64,000 nucleotides of DNA from Acidocella aminolytica 101 = DSM 11237 (lineage in GTDB: Bacteria > Pseudomonadota > Alphaproteobacteria > Acetobacterales > Acetobacteraceae), in assembly GCF_900129125.1 (NCBI RefSeq), contig NZ_FQVJ01000004.1, positions 62,001 to 126,000 of the forward strand. The letters are read 5' to 3'. How positions within the stretch are numbered: position 1 is the stretch's first letter; each line of letters begins with the position of its first letter. The position numbers were made by a program, and so were the translations under genes. The notes under the pieces were generated by a model, which was not told where the DNA came from, did no database searches, and worked only from the letters and a program-made list of their open reading frames with translations. Positions 25,943 through 34,300 of the stretch are shown in pieces.

Positions 25943-28786
25943 ATGCTAGCCGATCTTCACAAGCCATCCTTTCCGCAAGCTGCCGATCAGGCGGCCGCAT
26001 CACATCTGCGCACGGATTTTGCCGCGCTTGGGGCCCAGGAAGCCGCCTTCGCCGCCACCGAATCGGGCGCTTCATTGCTGGACGCGTTAGGCGGCAACGC
26101 GCCTTATCTATCCGACCTGGCATGCCGTGAGCCCGCCACGCTGCTCGCCTGCATGGAAAACGGGCCTCATCCGGAGGCGTTGCTCGCCGCGCTAGCTGCT
26201 CTGCCACCAGATACACCACGCGCCCAACTTAGCGCCGCGCTGCGCCGGACCAAGCGGCAAATAGCCCTTACCATCGCGGTGGCTGACCTTGGAGGGCTCT
26301 GGCCACTGGAAAAAGTTACCACCGCGCTCTCGGACCTCGCGGAAACCGCGCTGCGGGCCAGCGTCCGGCATCTGCTGTGGGAGATGCACGAAGACGGTGA
26401 GATCACACTGCCCCACCCTGACGCCCCTGAGCGGGATAGCGGTTTTGTGGCCCTGGCCTTGGGCAAGCTCGGCGCGCGGGAGTTGAATTACTCCTCGGAC
26501 ATTGACCTCGTGCTGCTCTACGACCCCGAAGCCGCACCTTACGAACCCGACTCCCAACGCCTGATGGTCCGACTGGCACGCGACCTCACCACCCTGCTCT
26601 CGGCCCGTGACGCGGACGGCTATGTGTTCCGGGTGGATCTACGTCTGCGGCCCGACCCTGGCGCCACCCCGCCGGTGGTAGCTCTGCCCACGGCGTTGAC
26701 TTATTATGAAAGCCACGGCCGCACCTGGGAGCGTGCCGCCTTCTCCAAAGCCCGCCCCGTGGCCGGAGACATTGTCCTGGGACAGCATTTTCTCTCCGCC
26801 ATCCGCCCATTTATCTGGCGCAAATATCTGGATTTCGCGGCCATCTCGGACATTCATGAGATGAAACGCCAGATCGATGCACAGAGCAGCAATAAAGGGC
26901 TGAGCGGCTTTGACGTGAAATTAGGGCGTGGCGGCATCCGTGAAATCGAGTTTGTCGTGCAGACATTAGGGCTCGTCTGGGGCGGGCATGACCCGGCCTT
27001 ACGGATCCCCGCCACGCTGGAAGCCCTGCTCGCCATGGCACGTGCCGGACACATCCCCGAACGCGCCGCCAAACAGCTCGCGGCAGATTATCGTGAGCTA
27101 CGCCGGGTGGAACACAGGCTGCAAATGGTGGCGGACCGCCAGACTCACGAACTGCCCAATACCGAGGCAGCGCTGGATGCTTTCTGCGTCTTTCTGAACA
27201 CGCCACGTTTCAAACGGGACTTCCCCCACCTGCTAGCGCGCGTGCATGCTTATTTCCTCGATTTCTTCAACGCTGACACAGAAGACACGAAAGGCGCGCT
27301 GGACCCTGGCGTGGAAGGACCTCCCCCGGCTGAATTCACTGCCCGGCTGCGTGAGCTGGGCTTTAAGGACGATAAACATATCGCCACGCGGCTGCGGGAA
27401 TGGTCCTCCGGCAGCATGCAGGCGCTACGCTCCCACCGCGCGCGGGAGCTGCTGGATGGGCTGGTGCCGCATCTGCTCGCCGCCCTTGCAGCGCAGCCTG
27501 AGCCTGACAAGGTCTTCGCGCAGTTCGACACGCTGCTCAGCCGCCAGCGCGCCGGGGTACAGCTTCTCTCGCTCTTTACCCGCAACACCGCGCTGCTGAA
27601 ACGTCTGGCCGCCGTACTGGGCGCAGCCCCGGCGCTCTCGGACTATCTGGCCGATGACCCGCAGGCGCTGGATGGGCTGCTCGCCCCCCAGGCCCGCTTC
27701 GCCGCCCCGCGTCCGTTGCTGCGCCGCCTTCTGGCCGATGCGGAAGACCTTGAACAAGCCGTCGCCACCACACGCCGCCTTGTGCGGCAGGAGGAATTTC
27801 ACCTCTCCGTCGCCACCCTGGAAGGACGGTTGGACGCGAATGAAGGCGGGCGCCTGCGCAGCGCCCTGGCGGAAGCCTCGCTCTCCCTACTTTTGCCCTT
27901 TGTCATCGCCGCGCAAAAAGAACGCCAGGGTCCGGTGCGCGGCGCCAAGGTGGCGGTAGTGGCACTGGGCAAGGCCGGTGCCGGAGAAATGCTGGCCGGG
28001 TCAGACCTCGACCTGATGCTGATCTACGACCACGCCCCCACCGCCATCGCGCCAACACAATGGTTTGTGCGGCTCAGCCACAGCTTTGTCGGCGCGCTCA
28101 CAGCGCAAGGGCCGGGCGGGCCGCTTTACCATGTGGATATGCGGCTGCGCCCGTCCGGCAATGCCGGGCCGGTGGCGGTTTCGCTCGCCGCCTTCCGCAA
28201 TTATCACGCCCGCGAATCCTGGACCTGGGAACGCCTAGCCCTCACCCGCGCACGGGTGATTGCCGCCACGCCCGGCTTTGCCGCAACCGTGCGCGAGGCG
28301 ATTCTGGGCGCGCTTTGCCGCCCTGAGCCGCCTGAACGGATCTTCAAAGACACGGCCGCCATGCAAGCGCGCCTTGCCGCTGAGCTTCCGCCGAGCGGCC
28401 CCTTTGACCTACGCGGCATCCCCGGCGGCATGATGGAGGTCGGGTTTGTGGCTCAGGCGCTGCAACTCATCCACGGCGCCACAGCCCCTGCCCTGTTCCA
28501 GCCCAATACAGCCAAAGCGCTAAAAACCCTGGCTGATGCAGGGCATCTGCGGCAAAGCGAAGCCGAAACGCTGATCCAGGCTGATTTCCTCTGGCGGACC
28601 ATCCAGGGCATCAACCGCATCACCGGGCTTTCCGCCCGCGCCAACGAGCCGCCCACCGCCATGCTGGACCCTCTGCTGCGCGCCACGGGATTTAAAACAT
28701 TATCGGCGATGCGGACTGAAATTATTGAAACCGCCCGAGCCGCGCACGAAATCTTTGCACGTCTGATTATTGAAGGAACTGCCTGA
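25943..28786 (+). CDS. glnE: Bifunctional glutamine synthetase adenylyltransferase/adenylyl-removing enzyme
   Basis: A 947-residue two-domain nucleotidyltransferase controlling glutamine synthetase. The first catalytic centre is LGKLGARELNYSSDID near 173-187; the second, LGKAGAGEMLAGSDLD, lies near 674-691. The separate adenylyl-removing and adenylyl-transferring halves are typical in order and length. It would respond to PII state and glutamine. It overlaps bcp by TGATG, so the pair is co-translated. Confidence 0.95.
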   Translation: MLADLHKPSFPQAADQAAASHLRTDFAALGAQEAAFAATESGASLLDALGGNAPYLSDLACREPATLLACMENGPHPEALLAALAALPPDTPRAQLSAALRRTKRQIALTIAVADLGGLWPLEKVTTALSDLAETALRASVRHLLWEMHEDGEITLPHPDAPERDSGFVALALGKLGARELNYSSDIDLVLLYDPEAAPYEPDSQRLMVRLARDLTTLLSARDADGYVFRVDLRLRPDPGATPPVVALPTALTYYESHGRTWERAAFSKARPVAGDIVLGQHFLSAIRPFIWRKYLDFAAISDIHEMKRQIDAQSSNKGLSGFDVKLGRGGIREIEFVVQTLGLVWGGHDPALRIPATLEALLAMARAGHIPERAAKQLAADYRELRRVEHRLQMVADRQTHELPNTEAALDAFCVFLNTPRFKRDFPHLLARVHAYFLDFFNADTEDTKGALDPGVEGPPPAEFTARLRELGFKDDKHIATRLREWSSGSMQALRSHRARELLDGLVPHLLAALAAQPEPDKVFAQFDTLLSRQRAGVQLLSLFTRNTALLKRLAAVLGAAPALSDYLADDPQALDGLLAPQARFAAPRPLLRRLLADAEDLEQAVATTRRLVRQEEFHLSVATLEGRLDANEGGRLRSALAEASLSLLLPFVIAAQKERQGPVRGAKVAVVALGKAGAGEMLAGSDLDLMLIYDHAPTAIAPTQWFVRLSHSFVGALTAQGPGGPLYHVDMRLRPSGNAGPVAVSLAAFRNYHARESWTWERLALTRARVIAATPGFAATVREAILGALCRPEPPERIFKDTAAMQARLAAELPPSGPFDLRGIPGGMMEVGFVAQALQLIHGATAPALFQPNTAKALKTLADAGHLRQSEAETLIQADFLWRTIQGINRITGLSARANEPPTAMLDPLLRATGFKTLSAMRTEIIETARAAHEIFARLIIEGTA

Positions 28787-29253
28787 TGAGCTTGACCGAA
28801 GGTGACTACGCGCCAGATTTCTCCCTTCCAGCCACAGGCGAACGCACCGTCTCGCTTGAAACGCTCAAGGGCAAACCATTTGTGCTCTATTTCTACCCCC
28901 GCGCCGACACGCCCGGCTGCACCAAGGAGGCCTGCGCCTTCCAGGACGGGCTGCCCGATTTTTCCGGCCTTGGCGTAACCGTTATCGGCGTGTCCAAGGA
29001 TAAAATGAAAGCGCTGGAAAAATTCGCTGAAAAATACACACTCGAATTCCCCCTGGCCTCCGACCCGGACGCCACGGTGATCGATGCTTATGGCGCCTGG
29101 CAGGAAAAATCCATGTACGGGAAAAAATATATGGGCATCCAGCGTTCCACCGTGCTCGTGGACGCACACGGTAAAGTTGCAAAAATCTGGCCGAAAGTAA
29201 AAATCGAGGGCCATGCCGAGGTTGTTCTAAAAGCCGTGAAGGCCTTAGGCTGA
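28786..29253 (+). CDS. bcp: Thioredoxin-dependent peroxiredoxin (Bcp/PrxQ)
   Basis: A 155-residue atypical 2-Cys peroxiredoxin. Peroxidatic Cys45 and resolving Cys50 lie five residues apart in DTPGCTKEAC, the PrxQ pattern. It reduces hydroperoxides using thioredoxin in the cytoplasm. The ATG lies inside the glnE stop (TGATG). A hairpin with a U-rich tail follows the gene. Confidence 0.95.
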   Translation: MSLTEGDYAPDFSLPATGERTVSLETLKGKPFVLYFYPRADTPGCTKEACAFQDGLPDFSGLGVTVIGVSKDKMKALEKFAEKYTLEFPLASDPDATVIDAYGAWQEKSMYGKKYMGIQRSTVLVDAHGKVAKIWPKVKIEGHAEVVLKAVKALG

Positions 29254-29261
29254 CACGCCAC

Positions 29262-29298
29262 GGGCGCCGGGCTTGAAGTTTGGCGCCCCTTAATTATT
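29262..29298 (+). terminator. Terminator after bcp
   Basis: GGGCGCC at 29262-29268 pairs with GGCGCCC at 29282-29288 (7-bp stem, 13-base loop), followed by the A/T-rich tail TTAATTATT. It probably ends the glnE-bcp transcript. Confidence 0.7.
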
Positions 29299-29395
29299 AA
29301 AAATTCCCGCGCGGCGTTATATTTTCATGTCCCGTTAATTGTTTCGTTCGATCATGGACCCGTAATGGAAAGGTTCATGACTGGTGAACGGAATA

Positions 29396-30472
29396 ATGGA
29401 AACTAACCACATCGAATCCTCGCCCACGCACGCCCCGCTGTTCATGCCGAACAGAGAGGATGCGCTGCATGCCAACCGGCTTGACGATTACGATATTCTG
29501 GACAACGCCCCAGACAATGCCTTCGACGATCTCGCCCGTCTGGCCGCCCATTTATGTAGCGCGCCGCTAGCACTTATCTGTTTTTTTCACGGTGCTGAAC
29601 AATGGGTTAAAGCCGGCTGGGCCAGCGAATCGCTGAAAGGAAAACTCAAAGCCTTGCCTCGGCGCGCTTACCTTTACAACCATAGATTGCATGAGCATGG
29701 CGGCCTATTGCCTCTCCATTCCGTCGCCCCCGCGCCGCCGCTCATCAGCCTTAAACTGCGTCCGCTGGCAGCCATGCCGCTTTATGCGCCGGATGGGCTG
29801 GCACTCGGCAGTATTCTGGTGTTGGACAAAAAGACGCGCGCTCTACCCCAAACACAAGGCGAAGCCTTGATGCTCCTGGCCGCGCAAACGATGGAGGTAC
29901 TGGAATTACGGCGCACGCTGCTTAGCCTGTCGCAGGCCAATGCCCAGCTCGGCCAGCAAAACATGACTGATTCACTCACCGGCATTCCCAACCGCCGCGC
30001 CTATGACCAAAGACTGGCCACGGAAACCTCCCGCGCCCAACGCACGGGTGAGGCACTATGCCTGCTGTTGCTCGATATCGACCATTTCAAGAGCTATAAC
30101 GATGAATTCGGCCACCCCGCCGGAGACACCGCCTTGCAGGAAGTCGCACGGCTGCTCTTTTCGACCCTGCGCCCTTATGATTTTCTGGCACGTTACGGCG
30201 GCGAGGAATTTGCCATCATCCTGCCCTCCACCAACCTCACCGACGCGCTGCTGGTGGCCGAGCGCCTGCGCGGCCTAGTGGCAAAAACCACGTTTCCGCA
30301 TCGAAAACTCAGCATTTCCATCGGCGTATCCAGGATGGATCAGGATTCAGGTGCGCGCGCCATGGTTCTGGCCGCAGATAATGGGCTGTACCGGGCAAAA
30401 GCGGCAGGGCGCAACAAGGTGGTCGTTGGTAAATTGAGGCACGGAGAAGTTTCAGGCTCCGCGCGTGCTTAA
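29396..30472 (+). CDS. Diguanylate cyclase (GAF-like sensor + GGDEF)
   Basis: A 358-residue protein that makes cyclic di-GMP. The N-terminal half (about 20-185) resembles a degenerate GAF sensor; the GGDEF domain runs from about 190 to 350. The active-site motif is GGEEF at 268-272, intact. An RPYD at 259-262 sits five residues before it, matching the product-inhibition I-site RxxD. No membrane segment, so probably cytoplasmic. A GTG at 29384 precedes the chosen ATG. It has no coupled effector nearby. Confidence 0.9.
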   Translation: METNHIESSPTHAPLFMPNREDALHANRLDDYDILDNAPDNAFDDLARLAAHLCSAPLALICFFHGAEQWVKAGWASESLKGKLKALPRRAYLYNHRLHEHGGLLPLHSVAPAPPLISLKLRPLAAMPLYAPDGLALGSILVLDKKTRALPQTQGEALMLLAAQTMEVLELRRTLLSLSQANAQLGQQNMTDSLTGIPNRRAYDQRLATETSRAQRTGEALCLLLLDIDHFKSYNDEFGHPAGDTALQEVARLLFSTLRPYDFLARYGGEEFAIILPSTNLTDALLVAERLRGLVAKTTFPHRKLSISIGVSRMDQDSGARAMVLAADNGLYRAKAAGRNKVVVGKLRHGEVSGSARA

Positions 30473-30489
30473 ATAAGAACTCTTCCCCC

Positions 30490-31317
30490 TCAACGCTGCG
30501 TCTTGGGACAATAAAATGTGCTGCGGCCAGATTGGGTGATTTGCCGGATTCCGTTACATTCCGGCGGGCCGGGGCAACGCTCACACGGCTCCCCCGTGCG
30601 GCCATAAACCTTCCAGGCATGTTGGAAGTAACCCAACTCACCGCTCGGCTGCACATAATCGCGCAAGGACGATCCCCCCGCCGCAATCGCTTCAATCAGT
30701 GTGGCCCGCACCGCCGCCGCCAACGTCTCCAGCCGGGGGAGGGAGATTTTCCCCGCCGCGCGTGTGGGTGAAATGCCCGAACGGAACAACGCCTCACTCG
30801 CATAAATATTGCCAATGCCCGCCACAACGCGCTGGTCCAATAGCACGGCCTTAATCGGCGCGGAACGTCCCTTGCACACCGCCGCCAGATAAGCGCCGGA
30901 AAACTCATTCCCCAGCGGCTCCGGCCCCATCCCAGCCAGCAACTTATGGTTGTCCTCATCCACCGTGCGCACAAGGTCCAGCGCCCCGAACCGGCGCGGG
31001 TCTACAAACCCCACGCGTCCGCCATCCTCGGTTTCGATGGTCAGATGCTCATGCGCCGCTTCCGGCTTATCCAGCAGCATCCGGCCGGACATGCCGAGAT
31101 GGATCAACACGGACCAGCCATTATCCAGCCGCATCAGCATAAACTTCCCGCGCCGCCTGAAACCCAGCACGGTCGCGCCGGTCAGCACGCGCGGCAGCGT
31201 AAGGGGAATCGGCCACCGAATATCGGCGCGGCGCAGAATGGCGCGGGCAATTCGCCGTCCGGTCAGATGACCGTCCAGCCCGCGCATCACGGTTTCAACT
31301 TCGGGGAGTTCCGGCAT
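30490..31317 (-). CDS. mutM: Formamidopyrimidine-DNA glycosylase (8-oxoguanine)
   Basis: A 275-residue base-excision enzyme. The catalytic N-terminal MPELPEVE (Pro2, Glu3) is intact. The C-terminal zinc finger is unusual: Cys245, Cys248 and Cys270 are present, but the fourth position is Thr273 (YCPKTQR where YCxxCQ is usual). An extra Cys254 lies in a five-residue insertion (CPGPPEC), so it may replace the lost ligand. The gene is divergent from ubiE with 26 bases between, a usual alphaproteobacterial arrangement. Confidence 0.93.
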   Translation of the reverse strand: MPELPEVETVMRGLDGHLTGRRIARAILRRADIRWPIPLTLPRVLTGATVLGFRRRGKFMLMRLDNGWSVLIHLGMSGRMLLDKPEAAHEHLTIETEDGGRVGFVDPRRFGALDLVRTVDEDNHKLLAGMGPEPLGNEFSGAYLAAVCKGRSAPIKAVLLDQRVVAGIGNIYASEALFRSGISPTRAAGKISLPRLETLAAAVRATLIEAIAAGGSSLRDYVQPSGELGYFQHAWKVYGRTGEPCERCPGPPECNGIRQITQSGRSTFYCPKTQR

Positions 31318-31343
31318 GGCAAAACAAGGGTATAAAGGCGCCC

Positions 31344-32096
31344 ATGAGCCAGAACAATGCCAGCGATACCGCTGATTTCGGTTTCCGTTCCGTTCCCCGC
31401 GAGGAAAAAAGCACCCTAGTCCGGGAGGTGTTCAATTCCGTGTCGGGCAAATACGATGTGATGAACGACTTGATGTCTCTCGGCATCCACCGGCTCTGGA
31501 AGCGCGAGTTCCTCACGATGCTGGACCCGCGTCGTTATCATAAGCTGCTGGATCTCGCGGCGGGCACGGGAGACATCACCTTCGGTTGGCTAAAACGCGG
31601 CGGCGGGCAGGTGGTAATGTCGGACATCAACGAATCCATGCTGAATGTCGGCCGCGACCGCGCCACCGCCAACGGCTATTTGGGTGATATCGAGTTCCTG
31701 GTTGCCGATGCCGAGAAGCTGCCTTTGCCAGCTTCCAGCTTCGACCGTATCTCAATGGCATTTGGCCTGCGCAACTGCACCAATAAGGACAAAGTCATCG
31801 CGGAGGCTTTCCGGCTACTCCGCCCCGGCGGACGTTTCATGGTGCTGGAATTCTCCAAGCTTCAAATCGCGGGACTTGAAAAGCTGTATGACACTTGGTC
31901 ATTCCAGGCTTTGCCCAAAATCGGCAACATCGTGGCCAAAGATTCCGAGAGCTATCAGTACCTCGCCGAAAGCATCCGCATGTTCCCCCCGCAGGAAGAG
32001 TTGAAGCGCATGTTCGAGGCAGCGGGGTTTGAGCGTGTGAACTACCGCAACCTCTCCGGTGGCATCGCCGCTATCCATGCTGGCTGGAAACTGTGA
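31344..32096 (+). CDS. ubiE: Ubiquinone/menaquinone methyltransferase UbiE
   Basis: A 250-residue SAM-dependent C-methyltransferase of quinone synthesis. The SAM loop LDLAAGTGD is at 69-77, and the family blocks [17 protein letters not shown] (37-53) and [17 protein letters not shown] are present. AAAGGCG lies just upstream of the ATG. The stop overlaps the coaBC GTG start, coupling translation. The usual neighbour ubiB is absent between ubiE and coaBC. Confidence 0.95.
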   Translation: MSQNNASDTADFGFRSVPREEKSTLVREVFNSVSGKYDVMNDLMSLGIHRLWKREFLTMLDPRRYHKLLDLAAGTGDITFGWLKRGGGQVVMSDINESMLNVGRDRATANGYLGDIEFLVADAEKLPLPASSFDRISMAFGLRNCTNKDKVIAEAFRLLRPGGRFMVLEFSKLQIAGLEKLYDTWSFQALPKIGNIVAKDSESYQYLAESIRMFPPQEELKRMFEAAGFERVNYRNLSGGIAAIHAGWKL

Positions 32097-33274
32097 AGCG
32101 TATTCTGCTTATCGTCACGGGCGGCATTGCTGCCTATAAGGCGCTAGAGCTGGTGCGCCTCGCCACCAAGGCGGATATTGGCGTTACCGCCGTGCTTACC
32201 AGGTCTGGCGCGCAATTCGTTACCCCGCTTTCGCTGCAAGCCCTCACCGGGTCCAAGGTGTATCAGGACCTGTTTTCCCTGACCGATGAAAGCGAGATGG
32301 GCCATATCGAACTGTCCCGCGCGGCTGACCTTGTGGTGGTGGCCCCCGCCACGGCGGATATTCTGGCCAAAATGACAGCCGGGCTGGCGGACGACCTCGC
32401 CAGCACCCTGCTGCTGGCGACGGACAAGCCCGTGCTGGTGGCACCAGCCATGAATGTGCGCATGTGGCAGCACCCCGCCACCTCAGCCAACATGGCAACC
32501 TTGATACAACGCGGCGTACTGGTGGTGGAGCCGGATGAAGGCCCGATGGCCTGCGGCGAATATGGCCCTGGCCGTCTGGCGGAACCGCCGGCGATCTTCG
32601 CAGCGATCCAGGCCGCGCTGAATAAGGGCCCTTTGAGGGGCAGGCACGCCATCGTCACCTCCGGCCCCACCCATGAGCCGATCGACCCAGTGCGCTTCAT
32701 CGCCAACCGTTCCTCCGGCAAGCAGGGCCACGCCATTGCCTCAGCTTTAGCGGCATTGGGGGCGCGCGTCACGCTTATTTCCGGCCCTGTTTCCCTGCCG
32801 GACCCGCCGGGCCTCACCACCATCCACGTTGAAACAGCACGCGAGATGCAATCCGCCGTGCAGGCCGCTCTGCCGGCTGACATCGCCGTCTGCGCCGCCG
32901 CCGTGGGGGATTGGCGTACCGCCACTGAAGCCGGACAAAAAATCAAGAAGGGTGGCGGTGCGCCACCCAGCTTGGCCCTGGCCGAAAACCCGGACATTCT
33001 GGCCGGCATTTCTGCCCCTGGCCCGCAACGCCCACGCCTTGTGGTGGGCTTCGCCGCGGAGACGGAGAAACTGGAAGAACACGCCGCCACCAAGCGCGCC
33101 CGCAAAGGGTGCGACTGGCTGGTTGCCAATAATGTCGGCGGCACCGGCATCATGGGCGGCAACGAGAACGAGGTGCTGCTGCTGACCGAAACAGACAGCG
33201 CACATTGGGACCGCATGAACAAGCTGGCGGTGGCGCAACGCCTTGCCGCGAAGATCGGAGATTATTTTAAATGA
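32093..33274 (+). CDS. coaBC: Phosphopantothenoylcysteine synthetase/decarboxylase
   Basis: A 393-residue bifunctional coenzyme A enzyme. The N-terminal FMN-dependent decarboxylase (CoaC, about 1-180) has [13 protein letters not shown] and the [13 protein letters not shown] active-site segment; the C-terminal synthetase (CoaB) has the NRSSGKQG motif. The start is GTG, sharing bases with the ubiE stop. It overlaps dut by ATGA. Confidence 0.95.
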   Translation: MKRILLIVTGGIAAYKALELVRLATKADIGVTAVLTRSGAQFVTPLSLQALTGSKVYQDLFSLTDESEMGHIELSRAADLVVVAPATADILAKMTAGLADDLASTLLLATDKPVLVAPAMNVRMWQHPATSANMATLIQRGVLVVEPDEGPMACGEYGPGRLAEPPAIFAAIQAALNKGPLRGRHAIVTSGPTHEPIDPVRFIANRSSGKQGHAIASALAALGARVTLISGPVSLPDPPGLTTIHVETAREMQSAVQAALPADIAVCAAAVGDWRTATEAGQKIKKGGGAPPSLALAENPDILAGISAPGPQRPRLVVGFAAETEKLEEHAATKRARKGCDWLVANNVGGTGIMGGNENEVLLLTETDSAHWDRMNKLAVAQRLAAKIGDYFK

Positions 33275-33720
33275 AATCTGTTGGAGTGAAGATCCGCCGA
33301 CTGCCGCATGGGGAAGGGCTGAACATGCCCACTTATGCCACCAAGGGCGCTGCGGGTATGGATCTTCTGGCCGCCGTGCAGGCGCCCGTGACCATCGAGC
33401 CCGGCAAGCGCACCCTCATCCCCACCGGCTTCTGCATCGCCCTGCCGGACGGTTATGAGCTACAGGTGCGCCCGCGTTCCGGCCTCGCGCTCAAAAATGG
33501 TATCACAGTCCCCAACACCCCCGGTACCATCGATGAGGATTATCGTGGTGAAGTTGGTGTCATTCTTCTTAACACTGGCGACACGCCTTTTGAGATCACG
33601 CGCGGTATGCGTATTGCCCAGGCCGTGCTGGCCCCGGTGGTGCGCGCCGCGTGGGAGGAGGTGGACGACCTGTCTGAAACCAGCCGAGGTGCTGGCGGCT
33701 TCGGCTCCACAGGCCACTGA
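33271..33720 (+). CDS. dut: Deoxyuridine 5'-triphosphate nucleotidohydrolase
   Basis: A 149-residue trimeric dUTPase that keeps uracil out of DNA. All five motifs are visible: AAGMDLLAA (1), RPRSGLALK (2), [15 protein letters not shown] (3), RIAQAVL (4) and the C-terminal [11 protein letters not shown] (5). It is coupled to coaBC by ATGA and is followed by nikR after 22 bases. Confidence 0.95.
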   Translation: MKSVGVKIRRLPHGEGLNMPTYATKGAAGMDLLAAVQAPVTIEPGKRTLIPTGFCIALPDGYELQVRPRSGLALKNGITVPNTPGTIDEDYRGEVGVILLNTGDTPFEITRGMRIAQAVLAPVVRAAWEEVDDLSETSRGAGGFGSTGH

Positions 33721-33742
33721 AACGCATCGCGCGGAGACCAGC

Positions 33743-34195
33743 ATGGAACGGATCACCATCACTATCGATGACGAGCTGCTCGCCAGTATCGACGCGCTGG
33801 CATCTCTGCGCGGCTATACCAGCCGGTCCGAGGCGATCCGCGACATGCTGCGTGAGGCCGCCAAGCGAGAGCATCTGGCCAATGGCTCCACGGAATGCGT
33901 GGCCAGCCTGACCTATGTGTACGACCATTCCATGCGCGACCTGCCGCAACGGCTGGTCGAGGCACAACACTCGCATCATGACCTCGGGATCGCCACCACC
34001 CATGTGCATTTCGACCATGATAACTGCCTGGAGGTCGCCCTGTTGCGCGGCAGCGCTGAAGCCATCCAGCACCATGCAGACAGTCTCACCGCCCAGCGCG
34101 GCGTCCGCCATGCGCGGCTGCATCTCATTCCGCTGCCGCATGGGACCGCTCCGCACCGCCACGGCGGGCGCACGCATAGCCATGGCGGCTTGTAA
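33743..34195 (+). CDS. nikR: Nickel-responsive repressor NikR
   Basis: A 150-residue ribbon-helix-helix regulator with a C-terminal ACT-like metal domain. DNA-binding residues are about 1-45 (RITITIDDELLASIDALA, TSRSEAIRDMLR). High-affinity nickel ligands His76, His87, His89 and Cys95 match E. coli NikR numbering. The tail from about 133 is His-rich (PHGTAPHRHGGRTHSHGG), unlike classic NikR, and could bind metal. It sits just before the ABC permease gene, a likely but unproven target. Confidence 0.93.
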   Translation: MERITITIDDELLASIDALASLRGYTSRSEAIRDMLREAAKREHLANGSTECVASLTYVYDHSMRDLPQRLVEAQHSHHDLGIATTHVHFDHDNCLEVALLRGSAEAIQHHADSLTAQRGVRHARLHLIPLPHGTAPHRHGGRTHSHGGL

Positions 34196-34213
34196 TTCCC
34201 TCGTGTCTTTCAC

Positions 34214-34277
34214 GAAAGCTCAACCCGCCCCCGGTGACAAAGGCTGGCCATCCGGCTAAAGAGCGGAGTTGAGTTTC
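34214..34277 (+). promoter_or_regulatory. Candidate structured RNA leader of the ABC permease gene
   Basis: An outer stem pairs 34214-34224 with 34268-34277 (GAAAGCTCAAC with GTTGAGTTTC; one bulged G), extended by CCGC/GCGG with a single bulged A. Inside, GGCTGG (34242-34247) pairs with CCGGCT (34252-34257) over a CCAT loop, with two G-U pairs, leaving asymmetric unpaired stretches (34229-34241 and 34258-34262). This closes directly before the start codons at 34286 and 34301. It does not match a riboswitch class I know. Structure was worked out by eye. Confidence 0.4.
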
Positions 34278-34300
34278 TCCTCCCGATGCCAGGCGGCCTG

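Noticed and set aside
25926-26219. Longer N-terminus of the AsmA-like protein
   Set aside because: The extension lies wholly antisense to glnE, is Arg/Pro-rich and precedes the natural membrane anchor.
34214-34277. c-di-GMP-I (GEMM) riboswitch assignment
   Set aside because: A GACAAAGG...GGCTAAA segment recalls part of GEMM, but the GAAA-loop helix and three-way junction are missing, so it is left as an unassigned leader.
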